Shown: positions 24,194 through 31,373 of the stretch, in pieces
How the letters are laid out: each line of letters starts with the position of its first letter
Position numbering within the stretch: position 1 is the first letter of the stretch
Source: CAVPTL01 sp963708725
Lineage (GTDB): Bacteria; Actinomycetota; Thermoleophilia; Gaiellales; JAICJC01
Reading direction: 5' to 3'
Assembly: GCA_963708725.1 (NCBI GenBank)
Contig: CAVPTL010000009.1
Span: forward strand, 186,001 to 250,000
Length of the DNA stretch: 64,000 nt
The notes under the pieces: model-generated
What the model saw: the letters and a program-made list of their open reading frames with translations, nothing else
What the model was told of the DNA's origin: nothing
Databases searched by the model: none
Translations under genes and position numbers: made by a program

Positions 24194-25387
24194 GTGGAGG
24201 TGGACGCGCGGCTCAATCCTTACACGCCCAACGCCGGCGCCCGCCCGGCCGCGCTGGTCGGGCGCGACGCCGAACTCGAGGCGTTCGACGTGCTGCTCGC
24301 CCGGCTGACCCGCGGGTACACCGAGCAGTCGATGTTGATCACCGGATTGCGGGGGGTTGGAAAGACGGTGCTGCTCAACGAGTTCGAGGCGCGCGCCCGC
24401 ACCGGGGGGTGGGTGAGCGTCGAGGCCGAGATCACCAAGAACGAGGAGTTCGGACGGCGGATGGCGCTACTCACCCGCAGGGCGGTGCTCCAGATCGCCC
24501 CGCGGGCCGGTTGGGGTGAGCGCATGCGCCGGGCCGCGGGAGTGCTGCGGTCGTTCCAGGTCACCGTCTCCAGCGAGGGCACTGTGACCGCCGGTCTCGA
24601 CGTCGAGGCCGAGCCGGGGATCGCCGACAGCGGAGAGCTCAGCGACGACCTCACCGATCTCTTCGTCGCGCTCGGCGAGGCCGCCCGCGAGCAGGGCACC
24701 GGAGTGGCCTTTCTGATCGACGAGGTGCAGTTCCTTCACGCCCCCGAGCTCGAGGCGCTGATCATGGCCCTTCACAAGACCGTCCAGCGGAGCCTGCCGG
24801 TCACACTCGTCGGTGCGGGCCTGCCGCAGCTGCCGCGACTCGCGGGTGATGCCAAGTCGTATGCCGAGCGGTTGTTCAAGTTCCCGCACATCGGCCGGCT
24901 CGATCTCGAGCGCGAGGCGCCGCAGGCACTCACCCGACCGGCTCACGACCTCGGAGTGAGTTTCACTCCCGACGCGGTGACCGCGATCGTGGACTACACC
25001 GAGGGCTACCCATATTTCCTCCAGGAGTACGGGAAAATCGTCTGGAACCTCGCGCCCGACGGCACCGAGATCGACCTCGAATCGGCCGAGGCGGCCCGGC
25101 CGCTGGTCGAAGCCAAGCTCGACGAGAGTTTCTTTCGCGTTCGCACCCAGCGGATCACCGAACTCGAGTTGCAGTACCTGCGCGTGATGGCCGGTCTGGG
25201 GCATGGGCCGTTTCGCACCGGGGACGTGGCCGAGGCGATGGGCCGCCGCTCCGAGCAGCTCGGCCCGACCCGGGCGCGGCTGATCGAAAAGGGCCTGCTG
25301 TACACGCCCGGACACGGGCTCACGGCCTTCACGGTGCCGCAATTTCATCGCTACATGCAGCGGACGTACGCGCCCGACCGCGCCTGA
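24194..25387 (+). CDS. AAA ATPase (ATP-binding protein of the archaeal ATPase type)
   Basis: A 397-residue STAND-like ATPase. It opens DARLNPYTPNAGARPAALVGRDAELEAF, then Walker A GLRGVGKT (about residue 52) and Walker B AFLIDEVQ (about 173), a sensor region LPVTLVGAGLPQLP, and a C-terminal winged-helix part (LEKQY-like block LELQYLRVMAGLG to FTVPQFHRYMQRTY). This family is frequent in actinobacteria, often near mobile or defence genes, and its role is not established. GTG 24194 or GTG 24200 may be the start; GGAGG overlaps the latter. The symmetrical CTTATC array sits directly upstream, so it is likely tightly regulated. Confidence 0.82.
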   Translation: MEVDARLNPYTPNAGARPAALVGRDAELEAFDVLLARLTRGYTEQSMLITGLRGVGKTVLLNEFEARARTGGWVSVEAEITKNEEFGRRMALLTRRAVLQIAPRAGWGERMRRAAGVLRSFQVTVSSEGTVTAGLDVEAEPGIADSGELSDDLTDLFVALGEAAREQGTGVAFLIDEVQFLHAPELEALIMALHKTVQRSLPVTLVGAGLPQLPRLAGDAKSYAERLFKFPHIGRLDLEREAPQALTRPAHDLGVSFTPDAVTAIVDYTEGYPYFLQEYGKIVWNLAPDGTEIDLESAEAARPLVEAKLDESFFRVRTQRITELELQYLRVMAGLGHGPFRTGDVAEAMGRRSEQLGPTRARLIEKGLLYTPGHGLTAFTVPQFHRYMQRTYAPDRA

Positions 25388-25403
25388 GCGATACGGTACT
25401 GAC

Positions 25404-25583
25404 ATGCACGGAAGCAACGCCCGCCGGGTCCGTACCGAGGTGGTTTTCGCGATCGGCGTGGCGCTGACCGCGGTGGGCTTTGTCGCCTCGTCGGTCACCG
25501 TCAGCCACGTGCTGATCACCGTCGGAGCCGGATTCATGACGGCCGGCGTGGTGCTGTGGGTGTACGCCACCCGCGTCGACTGA
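25404..25583 (+). CDS. small two-helix membrane protein (59 aa)
   Basis: A 59-residue frame. After a basic N-terminus (HGSNARRVRTE) come two hydrophobic helices (VVFAIGVALTAVGFVASSV and VLITVGAGFMTAGVVLWVY) joined by a short turn, and a short basic tail. A TACGGT hexamer ends 6 bases before the ATG, like that of other leaderless candidates here. It lies 16 bp behind the AAA ATPase gene. I do not recognise a family; hydrophobic pattern and codon usage support a real gene. Confidence 0.6.
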   Translation: MHGSNARRVRTEVVFAIGVALTAVGFVASSVTVSHVLITVGAGFMTAGVVLWVYATRVD

Positions 25584-25588
25584 CCAAC

Positions 25589-26422
25589 CTACCCGGTTGC
25601 GCTCCCGACTCTGGCCGTCCACCGCCCGTCCTGATCACGCCGCACCCTCACCGCGACGCCAAAGCATTCGCTCATCGGCCCGTCGCCCAGCACATCGGCG
25701 ATCGGGCCGGCGGCCGTCACCGCTCCCTCGCGCAGGAGCAGCCCGTGAGTGGTCGACGGCGGGATCTCCTCGACGTGGTGGGTGACGGTCACGATCGAAC
25801 GGTCGGGATGGTCGGCGGCAATCGCCTCGAGTGCGGCCACCACCGACTCGCGGCCGGGAAGGTCGAGGGCGGAGGCCGGCTCATCCAGGATCACAAGCTC
25901 GGGATCCGACACCAGCGCCCGGGCCAGGAGTACGCGCTGGCGCTCACCCTGCGAAAGCTGCCCCAGGGGACGCTCCGACAGGCCGCCGATCCCAAACCGC
26001 TCGAGCAGCGCGGCAGCCCGGGTGTGATCGGTTGGGCTCAGCCGGTCGCGACGCAGCACGAAGGTCGCGGTCACACCGGTCAGCACCACGTCGAGTGACC
26101 GCAGGATCGGCGAAAACCGGCGGGCCGCCCGAGGCTCGAGAAACCCGACTCGCTCGCGCAGCGCGCGCATGTCGACCTGCCCCAGACGCTGACCCAGAAT
26201 CGTCGCCGTCCCTTCGCTGGGATGACCGAGCGCCGCGGCGATGGTCGTCAGCGTGCTCTTGCCGGCGCCGTTGGGTCCCAGCACCGTCCAGCGCTCACCC
26301 GCAGCCACCGTCCAGTCGATCTCGCGCAGGATCTGGTCGCGGCTGTGCGTCCGCTTGTTGAACCGCCAGTAAGATGCCCGCTCGAGCTCGATCGCTGGGA
26401 ATGGGGGCTCGGATCGGGTCAA
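25589..26422 (-). CDS. ABC transporter ATP-binding protein (orphan)
   Basis: A 277-residue ABC ATPase: Walker A GPNGAGKS (about residues 49-56), signature LSQGERQR, Walker B ELVILDEPASALD, then the H-loop TVTHHVEEI. The N-terminal YWRFNKRTHSRDQILREIDW and FVLRRDRLSPTD insertion resemble the YlmA/ModF-like ATPases that have no own permease. No membrane subunit is adjacent. TTG 26422 is the only upstream initiator, since no ATG or GTG occurs before the Walker A region. It converges with the small membrane protein gene and is divergent from rpmG. Confidence 0.83.
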   Translation of the reverse strand: MTRSEPPFPAIELERASYWRFNKRTHSRDQILREIDWTVAAGERWTVLGPNGAGKSTLTTIAAALGHPSEGTATILGQRLGQVDMRALRERVGFLEPRAARRFSPILRSLDVVLTGVTATFVLRRDRLSPTDHTRAAALLERFGIGGLSERPLGQLSQGERQRVLLARALVSDPELVILDEPASALDLPGRESVVAALEAIAADHPDRSIVTVTHHVEEIPPSTTHGLLLREGAVTAAGPIADVLGDGPMSECFGVAVRVRRDQDGRWTARVGSATG

Positions 26423-26493
26423 CGCGTGTATCCTGCCTGATCGGCGCGTTCGTCGCGCCCGTACTTCCCTGTCGATGAAGGAGTGCCCCCGCG

Positions 26494-26658
26494 GTGGCTA
26501 AGTCCGGTGTTCGAGTAGATGTGACCCTCGCCTGCACAGAGTGCAAGCGCCGCAACTACCAGACCAACAAATCCAAGCGAAACTCGCCTGACAGGATCGA
26601 GTTTTCCAAGTACTGCCGATGGTGTGGGAAGCACACTCCTCACCGAGAAACGCGCTAG
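26494..26658 (+). CDS. rpmG: 50S ribosomal protein L33, zinc-binding form
   Basis: A 54-residue L33. It has two C-x-x-C pairs (C-T-E-C and C-R-W-C), so it is the zinc-containing (C+) type. GTG 26494 is the start; GAAGGAG lies 10 bases upstream. It leads the rpmG-secE-nusG-rplKA run, the usual actinobacterial order, although no tRNA gene is present before it. Confidence 0.95.
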   Translation: MAKSGVRVDVTLACTECKRRNYQTNKSKRNSPDRIEFSKYCRWCGKHTPHRETR

Positions 26659-26668
26659 CCGACCGTTC

Positions 26669-26965
26669 ATGGCTCGCAAAAACCGACAGTCGTCTCGCAA
26701 CAGCCTGGCTGCTCCCACCACCGGGAGGGCGAAGAGCCAGTCCGGCGGGGCACCGGTTGCGCGCAAGAGCCTGTATCGCCGCACCGTGACGTTTGGTGGC
26801 GAGGTTCGAGCCGAGCTCGGCAAGGTCGACTATCTCAACCGTCAGCAGACGATTCAGGCAACGCTCGTGGTACTGGGCGCCTGCATCCTGGTTGGCCTCT
26901 ACCTGTACGGCCTCGATCAGCTGTTCGCGCGTTTCGCCACCCGCTTGATCGACTTCCAAAACTGA
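26669..26965 (+). CDS. secE: preprotein translocase subunit SecE
   Basis: A 98-residue SecE with a basic, Ser/Ala-rich N-terminal extension, the amphipathic part TFGGEVRAELGKVDYLNRQQT and one membrane helix (ATLVVLGACILVGLYLYGLDQLF). It stabilises the SecYEG channel. In typical SecE the sequence before the helix reads E-L-x-K-V-x-W-P; here K-V-D-Y-L-N-R replaces the Trp-Pro. It lies between rpmG and nusG. Confidence 0.93.
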   Translation: MARKNRQSSRNSLAAPTTGRAKSQSGGAPVARKSLYRRTVTFGGEVRAELGKVDYLNRQQTIQATLVVLGACILVGLYLYGLDQLFARFATRLIDFQN

Positions 26966-26984
26966 CCCGCGCCGAAGGACGGAA

Positions 26985-27515
26985 ATGTTTCGCTGGTACG
27001 TGATCAATACCTATTCAGGGCACGAGAACAAGGTCAAGGCCAATCTCGAGCACCGCGTCAAGTCGATGAGTCAAGAGAACGTCGTGCGTCGAGTCGTGGT
27101 GCCGACCGAATCGGTGGTCGAGACCAAGGACGGCCAGAAGGTGCAGACCGAGCGCCGGCTGTGGCCGGGGTATGTGCTCGTCAACATGGACCTGACCGAC
27201 GACGCCTGGGTGCTTGTCAAGAACACCCCGGGTGTGACGGGCTTCGTCGGCTCGCAGAACAAGCCGGTGCCGCTGAGCCAGCCCGAGGTCGATCGCATGC
27301 TTCACGTCGCCCAGGCAGTCGCCCAGGCGCCACAGAAGAGCCGCGCCGAGTTCGAGCTGGGAGAGAGCGTCAAGGTCACCTCTGGCCCGCTCGCCGATTT
27401 CGACGGCGAGATCGCCGAGATCAACGAGGACCAGGGCAAGCTCAAGGTGCTGGTGTCGATCTTCGAGCGCCAGGTGCCGGTCGAGCTCGAGTTCGACAAG
27501 GTCAAGAAGATCTAG
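26985..27515 (+). CDS. nusG: transcription termination/antitermination protein NusG
   Basis: A 176-residue NusG without the acidic N-terminal extension found in many actinobacteria. The NGN domain starts RWYVINTYSGHENKVKANLE and has LWPGYVLVNMDL; the KOW domain is ELGESVKVTSGPLADFDGEIAEIN. It binds RNA polymerase and links it to Rho or the ribosome. A GGACGGAA site precedes ATG 26985. A 7-bp hairpin with a TAA loop (around 27530) lies in the gap before rplK. Confidence 0.96.
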   Translation: MFRWYVINTYSGHENKVKANLEHRVKSMSQENVVRRVVVPTESVVETKDGQKVQTERRLWPGYVLVNMDLTDDAWVLVKNTPGVTGFVGSQNKPVPLSQPEVDRMLHVAQAVAQAPQKSRAEFELGESVKVTSGPLADFDGEIAEINEDQGKLKVLVSIFERQVPVELEFDKVKKI

Positions 27516-27604
27516 ATCAGTGCGCTGCAGCTAAGCTGCGGCGGTTGTACTCACGATCGTGGGAGCGTCCGGTGAGGGCGCGTTTGCACCACTAAGGAGA
27601 TGGA

Positions 27605-28033
27605 ATGGCAAAGAAGATCATCAAGGTGATCAAGCTTCAGATCCCCGCCGGGCAGGCCAACCCCGCCCCGCCGGTGGGTCCCGCGCTCGGTCAGCACGGC
27701 GTCAACATCATGGAGTTCTGCAAGGCGTTCAACGCCCAGACGCAGGGCCCCAACAACGGCCGGGTGACTCCGGTCGAGATCAGCGTGTTCGAGGATCGCT
27801 CGTTCACGTTCATCACCAAGACGCCCCCGGCGGCGGTATTGATCAAGGAGGCGTTGAATCTCTCAGCGGGCTCCGGTGAGCCCAATCGCGTCACGGTCGG
27901 CTCGATCAGCCGGGCGCAGCTGAGGTCGATCGCCGAGGTCAAGATGCCCGACCTGAATGCCAACGACGTGGACGCCGCTGTCAACATCATCGCCGGCACC
28001 GCACGCTCCATGGGTGTGGAGGTGGTTGGCTGA
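27605..28033 (+). CDS. rplK: 50S ribosomal protein L11
   Basis: A 142-residue L11, standard length. It has the PAGQANPAPPVGPALGQHGVN opening and the rRNA-binding C-terminal domain (GSIS... IAGTARSMGVEV). It forms the GTPase-associated centre with L10 and L7/L12. AAGGAGA lies 8 bases before the ATG. TGATG overlap with rplA indicates coupled translation. Confidence 0.97.
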   Translation: MAKKIIKVIKLQIPAGQANPAPPVGPALGQHGVNIMEFCKAFNAQTQGPNNGRVTPVEISVFEDRSFTFITKTPPAAVLIKEALNLSAGSGEPNRVTVGSISRAQLRSIAEVKMPDLNANDVDAAVNIIAGTARSMGVEVVG

Positions 28034-28743
28034 TGGCAGGCAAGGCATACAAAGCTGCGCTGGATGCGGTCGATCGAGAGAAGCTGTACGCGCCGCTCGA
28101 CGCGGTGCGCACGCTCAAGACGCTCCAGACCGCGAAGTTCGACGAGACGGTCGAGGTGCACATGCGACTCGGTCTCAACGTTCGCCACGCCGAGCAGCAG
28201 CTGCGCGGCACCCTGTTTCTGCCGCACGGCACGGGCCGGTCGGTCACCGTGGCGGTGTTCGCCCAGGGTGAGAAGGCAAAGGAAGCCGAGGAGGCGGGCG
28301 CCGATCACGTCGGTGGCGAGGATCTCGCCGCCAAGGTGCTCGAGGGCTTCTCCGACTTCGATGTCGCCATCGCGACGCCCGACATGATGGGTACGGTCGG
28401 CAAGCTCGGGCGCGTGCTGGGGCCGCAGGGCAAGATGCCGAGCCCCAAGGCCGGCACGATCACGTTCGATGTCAACAAGGCGGTGTCTGACATCAAGTCG
28501 GGCAAGATCGAGTACCGCACCGATCGCACCGCGATCGTGCACGCCGCCATCGGCAAGAAGTCGTTCGAGGAGCGTGCCCTGGTTGAGAACTACGGGGCCG
28601 TACTCGAGGAGATCCTGCGGGTGAAGCCGGCGGCCGCCAAGGGCCGATATCTGAAGTCGGTGACCATGGCTTCCACGATGGGGCCGGGGTTGCATCTCGA
28701 CACCACCCGCACCCGCGATTTGCTCGAGGAGACCCCGAGCTAG
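28033..28743 (+). CDS. rplA: 50S ribosomal protein L1
   Basis: A 236-residue L1 of normal length with the signature MGTVGKLGRVLGPQGKMPSPKAGT near residue 120. L1 forms the mobile stalk at the E site and represses its own operon in many bacteria by binding a mimic of its 23S site on the mRNA. It shares one base with the stop of rplK. Confidence 0.97.
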   Translation: MAGKAYKAALDAVDREKLYAPLDAVRTLKTLQTAKFDETVEVHMRLGLNVRHAEQQLRGTLFLPHGTGRSVTVAVFAQGEKAKEAEEAGADHVGGEDLAAKVLEGFSDFDVAIATPDMMGTVGKLGRVLGPQGKMPSPKAGTITFDVNKAVSDIKSGKIEYRTDRTAIVHAAIGKKSFEERALVENYGAVLEEILRVKPAAAKGRYLKSVTMASTMGPGLHLDTTRTRDLLEETPS

Positions 28744-28895
28744 AACGTTTCTGAACACCGCGTCCGCGCCGAAGACCGTCGGGGCCTCAGGGCTCAAACC
28801 GCAAACCCGACGCAGGTGGGGCCTCGTGCGACCTTCTCGGTTCGTGCGCGTCCACCACCAGGTGGACGCCCGACGAACCGAAGGAGGTGAAGTGC
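28744..28895 (+). ncRNA. ribosomal protein L10 leader
   Basis: The 152-bp gap between rplA and rplJ contains the conserved core GAAGACCGTCGGGGC ... CCCGACGCAGGTGGGGCC (about 28770-28822), as expected for the L10/L12-binding leader. It is followed by a large hairpin: TCGGTTCGT (28837-28845) pairs with 28873-28881 and CGTCCACC (28849-28856) pairs with 28861-28868 around an ACCA loop. The hairpin foot touches the AAGGAGG ribosome site of rplJ, so L10 feedback on translation or attenuation is likely. Confidence 0.7.
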
Positions 28896-29426
28896 ATGAA
28901 TGTCACTGAGAAGCGAGCGGCGGTGGAAAAGCTCACCGCCCAGATCCGTGGTTGCGAGTCGATGATCGTGACCGACTACCGCGGATTGAGCGTCGGCCAG
29001 CTGGCCGACGTCCGAAACCAGCTGCGCGAGGCCGGTGCGAGCCTGACCGTTGCCAAGAACACGCTGGCGAGGATCGCCGCCGGGGAGGCCGAGAAGCCCG
29101 ACCTGGTGGCGCTGCTCCAGGGCCCGACGGCGATTGCGTTTGTCGCCGACGACCCCGCGGCAGCCGCGAAGAAGCTCAGCGAGATCGCGCGTCAGACCCG
29201 CATCCTGCAGGTCCGCGGCGCGATCATCGAGGGCGAGACGCTGTCGGCCGAGCAGGTGCGCGAGCTCGGCGATCTACCCCCTCGCGACGTGCTCCAAGCA
29301 CAGGTGGTCGGGGCGATCGCCTCGCCGCTCCAGGGCGCGTACAACACGCTCGCAGCGCCGGCCAGGGAGTTCCTGGTGGTGCTCGACCAGTACATCGAAA
29401 AGCGACAGGCGGCCGAGGCCGCCTAG
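28896..29426 (+). CDS. rplJ: 50S ribosomal protein L10
   Basis: A 176-residue L10 (NVTEKRAAVEKLTAQIRGCES, then VTDYRGLSV and the C-terminal helix that binds L7/L12 dimers). ATG 28896 lies 8 bases after AAGGAGG; GTG 28887 in the same frame overlaps that site and is unlikely. It is preceded by an L10 leader and followed by rplL after 12 bp. Confidence 0.96.
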   Translation: MNVTEKRAAVEKLTAQIRGCESMIVTDYRGLSVGQLADVRNQLREAGASLTVAKNTLARIAAGEAEKPDLVALLQGPTAIAFVADDPAAAAKKLSEIARQTRILQVRGAIIEGETLSAEQVRELGDLPPRDVLQAQVVGAIASPLQGAYNTLAAPAREFLVVLDQYIEKRQAAEAA

Positions 29427-29438
29427 ACAGGAGTCACC

Positions 29439-29810
29439 ATGGCTGTTACAGCTGAACAACTCGAGGAGATGACCGTTCTCGAGCTCGTGAATCTCAAGAA
29501 AGAGCTCGAAGAGCGCTGGGGCGTTAGTGCCGCTGCGGCCGCACCGATGGCGGTTGCCGGTGGTGGCGGTGGCGCCGCCGCCGAGCCCGCCGAGGAGCAG
29601 ACGGCGTTTGACGTCATCCTGGCCGAGACCGGTCCCAACAAGATCCCGGTGATCAAGGTGGTGCGCGAGATCACTGGCCTCGGTCTGAAGGAGGCCAAGG
29701 CGGTCGCCGACGAGGCTCCCAAGCCCGTAAAGGAAGGCGTCACCAAGGAAGAGGCCGACCAGATCAAGGCCAAGCTCGAAGAGGCCGGGGCGACGGTCGA
29801 GGTCAAGTAA
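29439..29810 (+). CDS. rplL: 50S ribosomal protein L7/L12
   Basis: A 123-residue L7/L12: N-terminal dimer domain (TAEQLEEMTVLELVNLKKELEE), Ala/Gly hinge (about residues 32-50) and the factor-binding C-terminal domain with KIPVIKVVREITGLGLKEAKAV. It recruits translation GTPases. It is followed by a strong hairpin rather than by rpoB, which lies 8.9 kb further on. Confidence 0.97.
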   Translation: MAVTAEQLEEMTVLELVNLKKELEERWGVSAAAAAPMAVAGGGGGAAAEPAEEQTAFDVILAETGPNKIPVIKVVREITGLGLKEAKAVADEAPKPVKEGVTKEEADQIKAKLEEAGATVEVK

Positions 29811-29828
29811 CTCCATCGCCGGGCGCTT

Positions 29829-29858
29829 GCGTGGGAGGGGCAAATCCCCCTCCCACGC
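29829..29858 (+). terminator. hairpin terminator after rplL
   Basis: A 12-bp perfect stem (GCGTGGGAGGGG at 29829-29840 with 29847-29858) and a 6-base loop, 19 bp behind the rplL stop. There is no clean U-run after it. It most likely ends or trims the rpmG-to-rplL transcript. Confidence 0.65.
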
Positions 29859-29901
29859 GCGTTCGGCGTGGTTGTCTCGTCATGAGTGCCCGCCTCCCAG
29901 A

Positions 29902-29907
29902 TAGAAT
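29902..29907 (+). promoter_or_regulatory. -10 element of a probable leaderless promoter
   Basis: TAGAAT ends 6 bases before ATG 29914, with no ribosome site between, so transcription would start at or next to the A of the start codon. No good -35 hexamer is visible at 16-18 bp. Confidence 0.45.
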
Positions 29908-29913
29908 GTCGGG

Positions 29914-30579
29914 ATGGAAAAAGCCTCATGCGTATTGCCTTTCGTCCCCGTTCGGGCGGCGGCCGATGAAGATTCCGAGCAGGTCACGCAGGCGTTGTTT
30001 GCCGACCCGCTCGACGTTGCCGAGCGGAACAACGGCTGGGCGTCGGTAACACTCGCCGACGGGTACCCCGGGTTCGTCAAGACCGACTCACTCGGCGAGC
30101 CACTGCCGAAGGACCGCGCTCATGTCGTGGTCGTTCCGCAGGCGGCCGATCGCTACCTCGGCACCTGGCTGACGGCACCCGGACTTCGTACCGAGCCACT
30201 CGCCGCAGCCCGCCGCAAAGCCTCCGGCGAGGCGATCGCCGAGGCGGCCTTGATGTTTCTCGACGCCCCGTATCAGTGGGGTGGCGTGACCGTGATGGGG
30301 CTCGACTGCTCGGGTCTCGTGCAGACGGTGCATCGCCGCTTCGGACTGTTGCTTCCGCGCAACGCCGATCAGCAGGAGACCGCCGGTCGCGAAGTGTCCA
30401 TGCGCTCGGCTCAGCCGGGTGACCTGCTGTGCTACGGCGACCACATTGCGATCTACCTCGGCGGTGGCGAGGTCGTCCACGCGACGGAGGCCGCCGGCAA
30501 GGTGGTGCGGGAAAAGCAGCCAGCCGAGCTCAAGGCTCGCCTGCGGACGGTGCGCCGGGTGTACGAGGCCGAAGACTGA
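29914..30579 (+). CDS. cytoplasmic SH3-NlpC/P60 peptidase (YkfC-like)
   Basis: A 221-residue cysteine peptidase. Residues 1-75 form a bacterial SH3-like part; residues 105-220 are NlpC/P60 with YQWGG (120-124) and the catalytic C132 (GLDCSGL), H177 (DHIAIYLG) and H189 (VVHAT). There is no signal peptide or membrane helix, so the enzyme should be cytoplasmic. YkfC of Bacillus, with the same architecture, cuts gamma-D-glutamyl-L-diamino acid bonds in imported cell-wall peptides. An oligopeptide importer follows closely, as in the ykf operons. Its stop overlaps the next gene. Substrate specificity is inferred from architecture. Confidence 0.85.
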   Translation: MEKASCVLPFVPVRAAADEDSEQVTQALFADPLDVAERNNGWASVTLADGYPGFVKTDSLGEPLPKDRAHVVVVPQAADRYLGTWLTAPGLRTEPLAAARRKASGEAIAEAALMFLDAPYQWGGVTVMGLDCSGLVQTVHRRFGLLLPRNADQQETAGREVSMRSAQPGDLLCYGDHIAIYLGGGEVVHATEAAGKVVREKQPAELKARLRTVRRVYEAED

Positions 30580-31298
30580 TCGCGTGGTGTGCGACCGATG
30601 TTCGCAGTGGTCGAACGATCGGTCGCAATCAGCTTGAGGTGATGCCGTCGGCCAGCACCATCAAGGTGCTGATCTCGATTGCCTTGTGGGAGGCCATCGC
30701 CGCCGGAGTCCTCAACTCGGGTGAACGGGTGGCAGCGCGCGACATGACCCTGGGCGATCCCGAAGGGCTGGTGCCCGGGTTCGATCCAGCCACGGAGTTT
30801 GCACTCGCAGACCTCGACCTGCTGATGCTCAGCGTCTCGGACAACGACGCCACCAACGCGATCATCGATCGGGTCGGAATGGACGCGGTCAACGCGGTCG
30901 GTGCCCGCCTGGAGCTTCGTCATACGGCGCTTCGCCGCCGCATGATGGACTTCACCGCCGCGCGTTCGGGCCGCGACAACACCACCTGCGCGGGCGATCT
31001 CGCCGCGCTGATGTCGGCGCTCGGCGCCGGACGGGGGATCCGTCCCGAGGTGACGGCACGCGTGCTGGCCGGCCTCGGCCGCAGCCAGCACCGCGACATC
31101 ATCCCCCGCTACCTGCCGCCGGGAGTGACGGCCCTGGCGTGCAAGCAGGGCGACCTCGCGGCGGTTCGACACGACGCAGCCCTGGTCGAGCGCGAAGGAA
31201 CGCTCACGGCGCTTGCGGTGATGAGTTGCCCGGCGGCGGCCCCTGACGGTCTGGCCCGACTTGCCGCTCGCGCTCTTGAAGATGTGTCCGTCCTGTGA
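30576..31298 (+). CDS. class A beta-lactamase-fold serine hydrolase
   Basis: A 240-residue protein with the motifs of class A enzymes: S27-x-x-K30 in PSASTIKV, S-D-N in LSVSDNDATNAI, and K-Q-G in place of K-T-G (ALACKQGDLAAVRHDAALV). The omega-loop Glu is not obvious. It lacks a signal peptide, so it should be cytoplasmic and is more likely a peptidase, esterase or amidase than a resistance enzyme. The best start is CTG 30576, overlapping the previous stop as CTGA; no ATG, GTG or TTG occurs in frame before GTG at about 30639, which would delete the first strand. It probably works with the NlpC/P60 enzyme. Confidence 0.8.
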   Translation: MIAWCATDVRSGRTIGRNQLEVMPSASTIKVLISIALWEAIAAGVLNSGERVAARDMTLGDPEGLVPGFDPATEFALADLDLLMLSVSDNDATNAIIDRVGMDAVNAVGARLELRHTALRRRMMDFTAARSGRDNTTCAGDLAALMSALGAGRGIRPEVTARVLAGLGRSQHRDIIPRYLPPGVTALACKQGDLAAVRHDAALVEREGTLTALAVMSCPAAAPDGLARLAARALEDVSVL

Positions 31299-31373
31299 GA
31301 TTTTTACCAACTAATCGCCAATACTCTCGTCTTATCTCGACGGAGATCCGGTTGTATCCATCGTGGAGGTCAC

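Noticed and set aside
26423..26493. A tRNA gene ahead of rpmG-secE
   Set aside because: tRNA genes often occur here in other bacteria, but no cloverleaf or T-loop GTTCRA sequence could be found in the 71-bp gap.
30600..31298. Beta-lactam resistance gene
   Set aside because: The class A fold is clear but there is no signal peptide, KTG is KQG and the omega-loop Glu is not evident, so a secreted beta-lactamase is unlikely.
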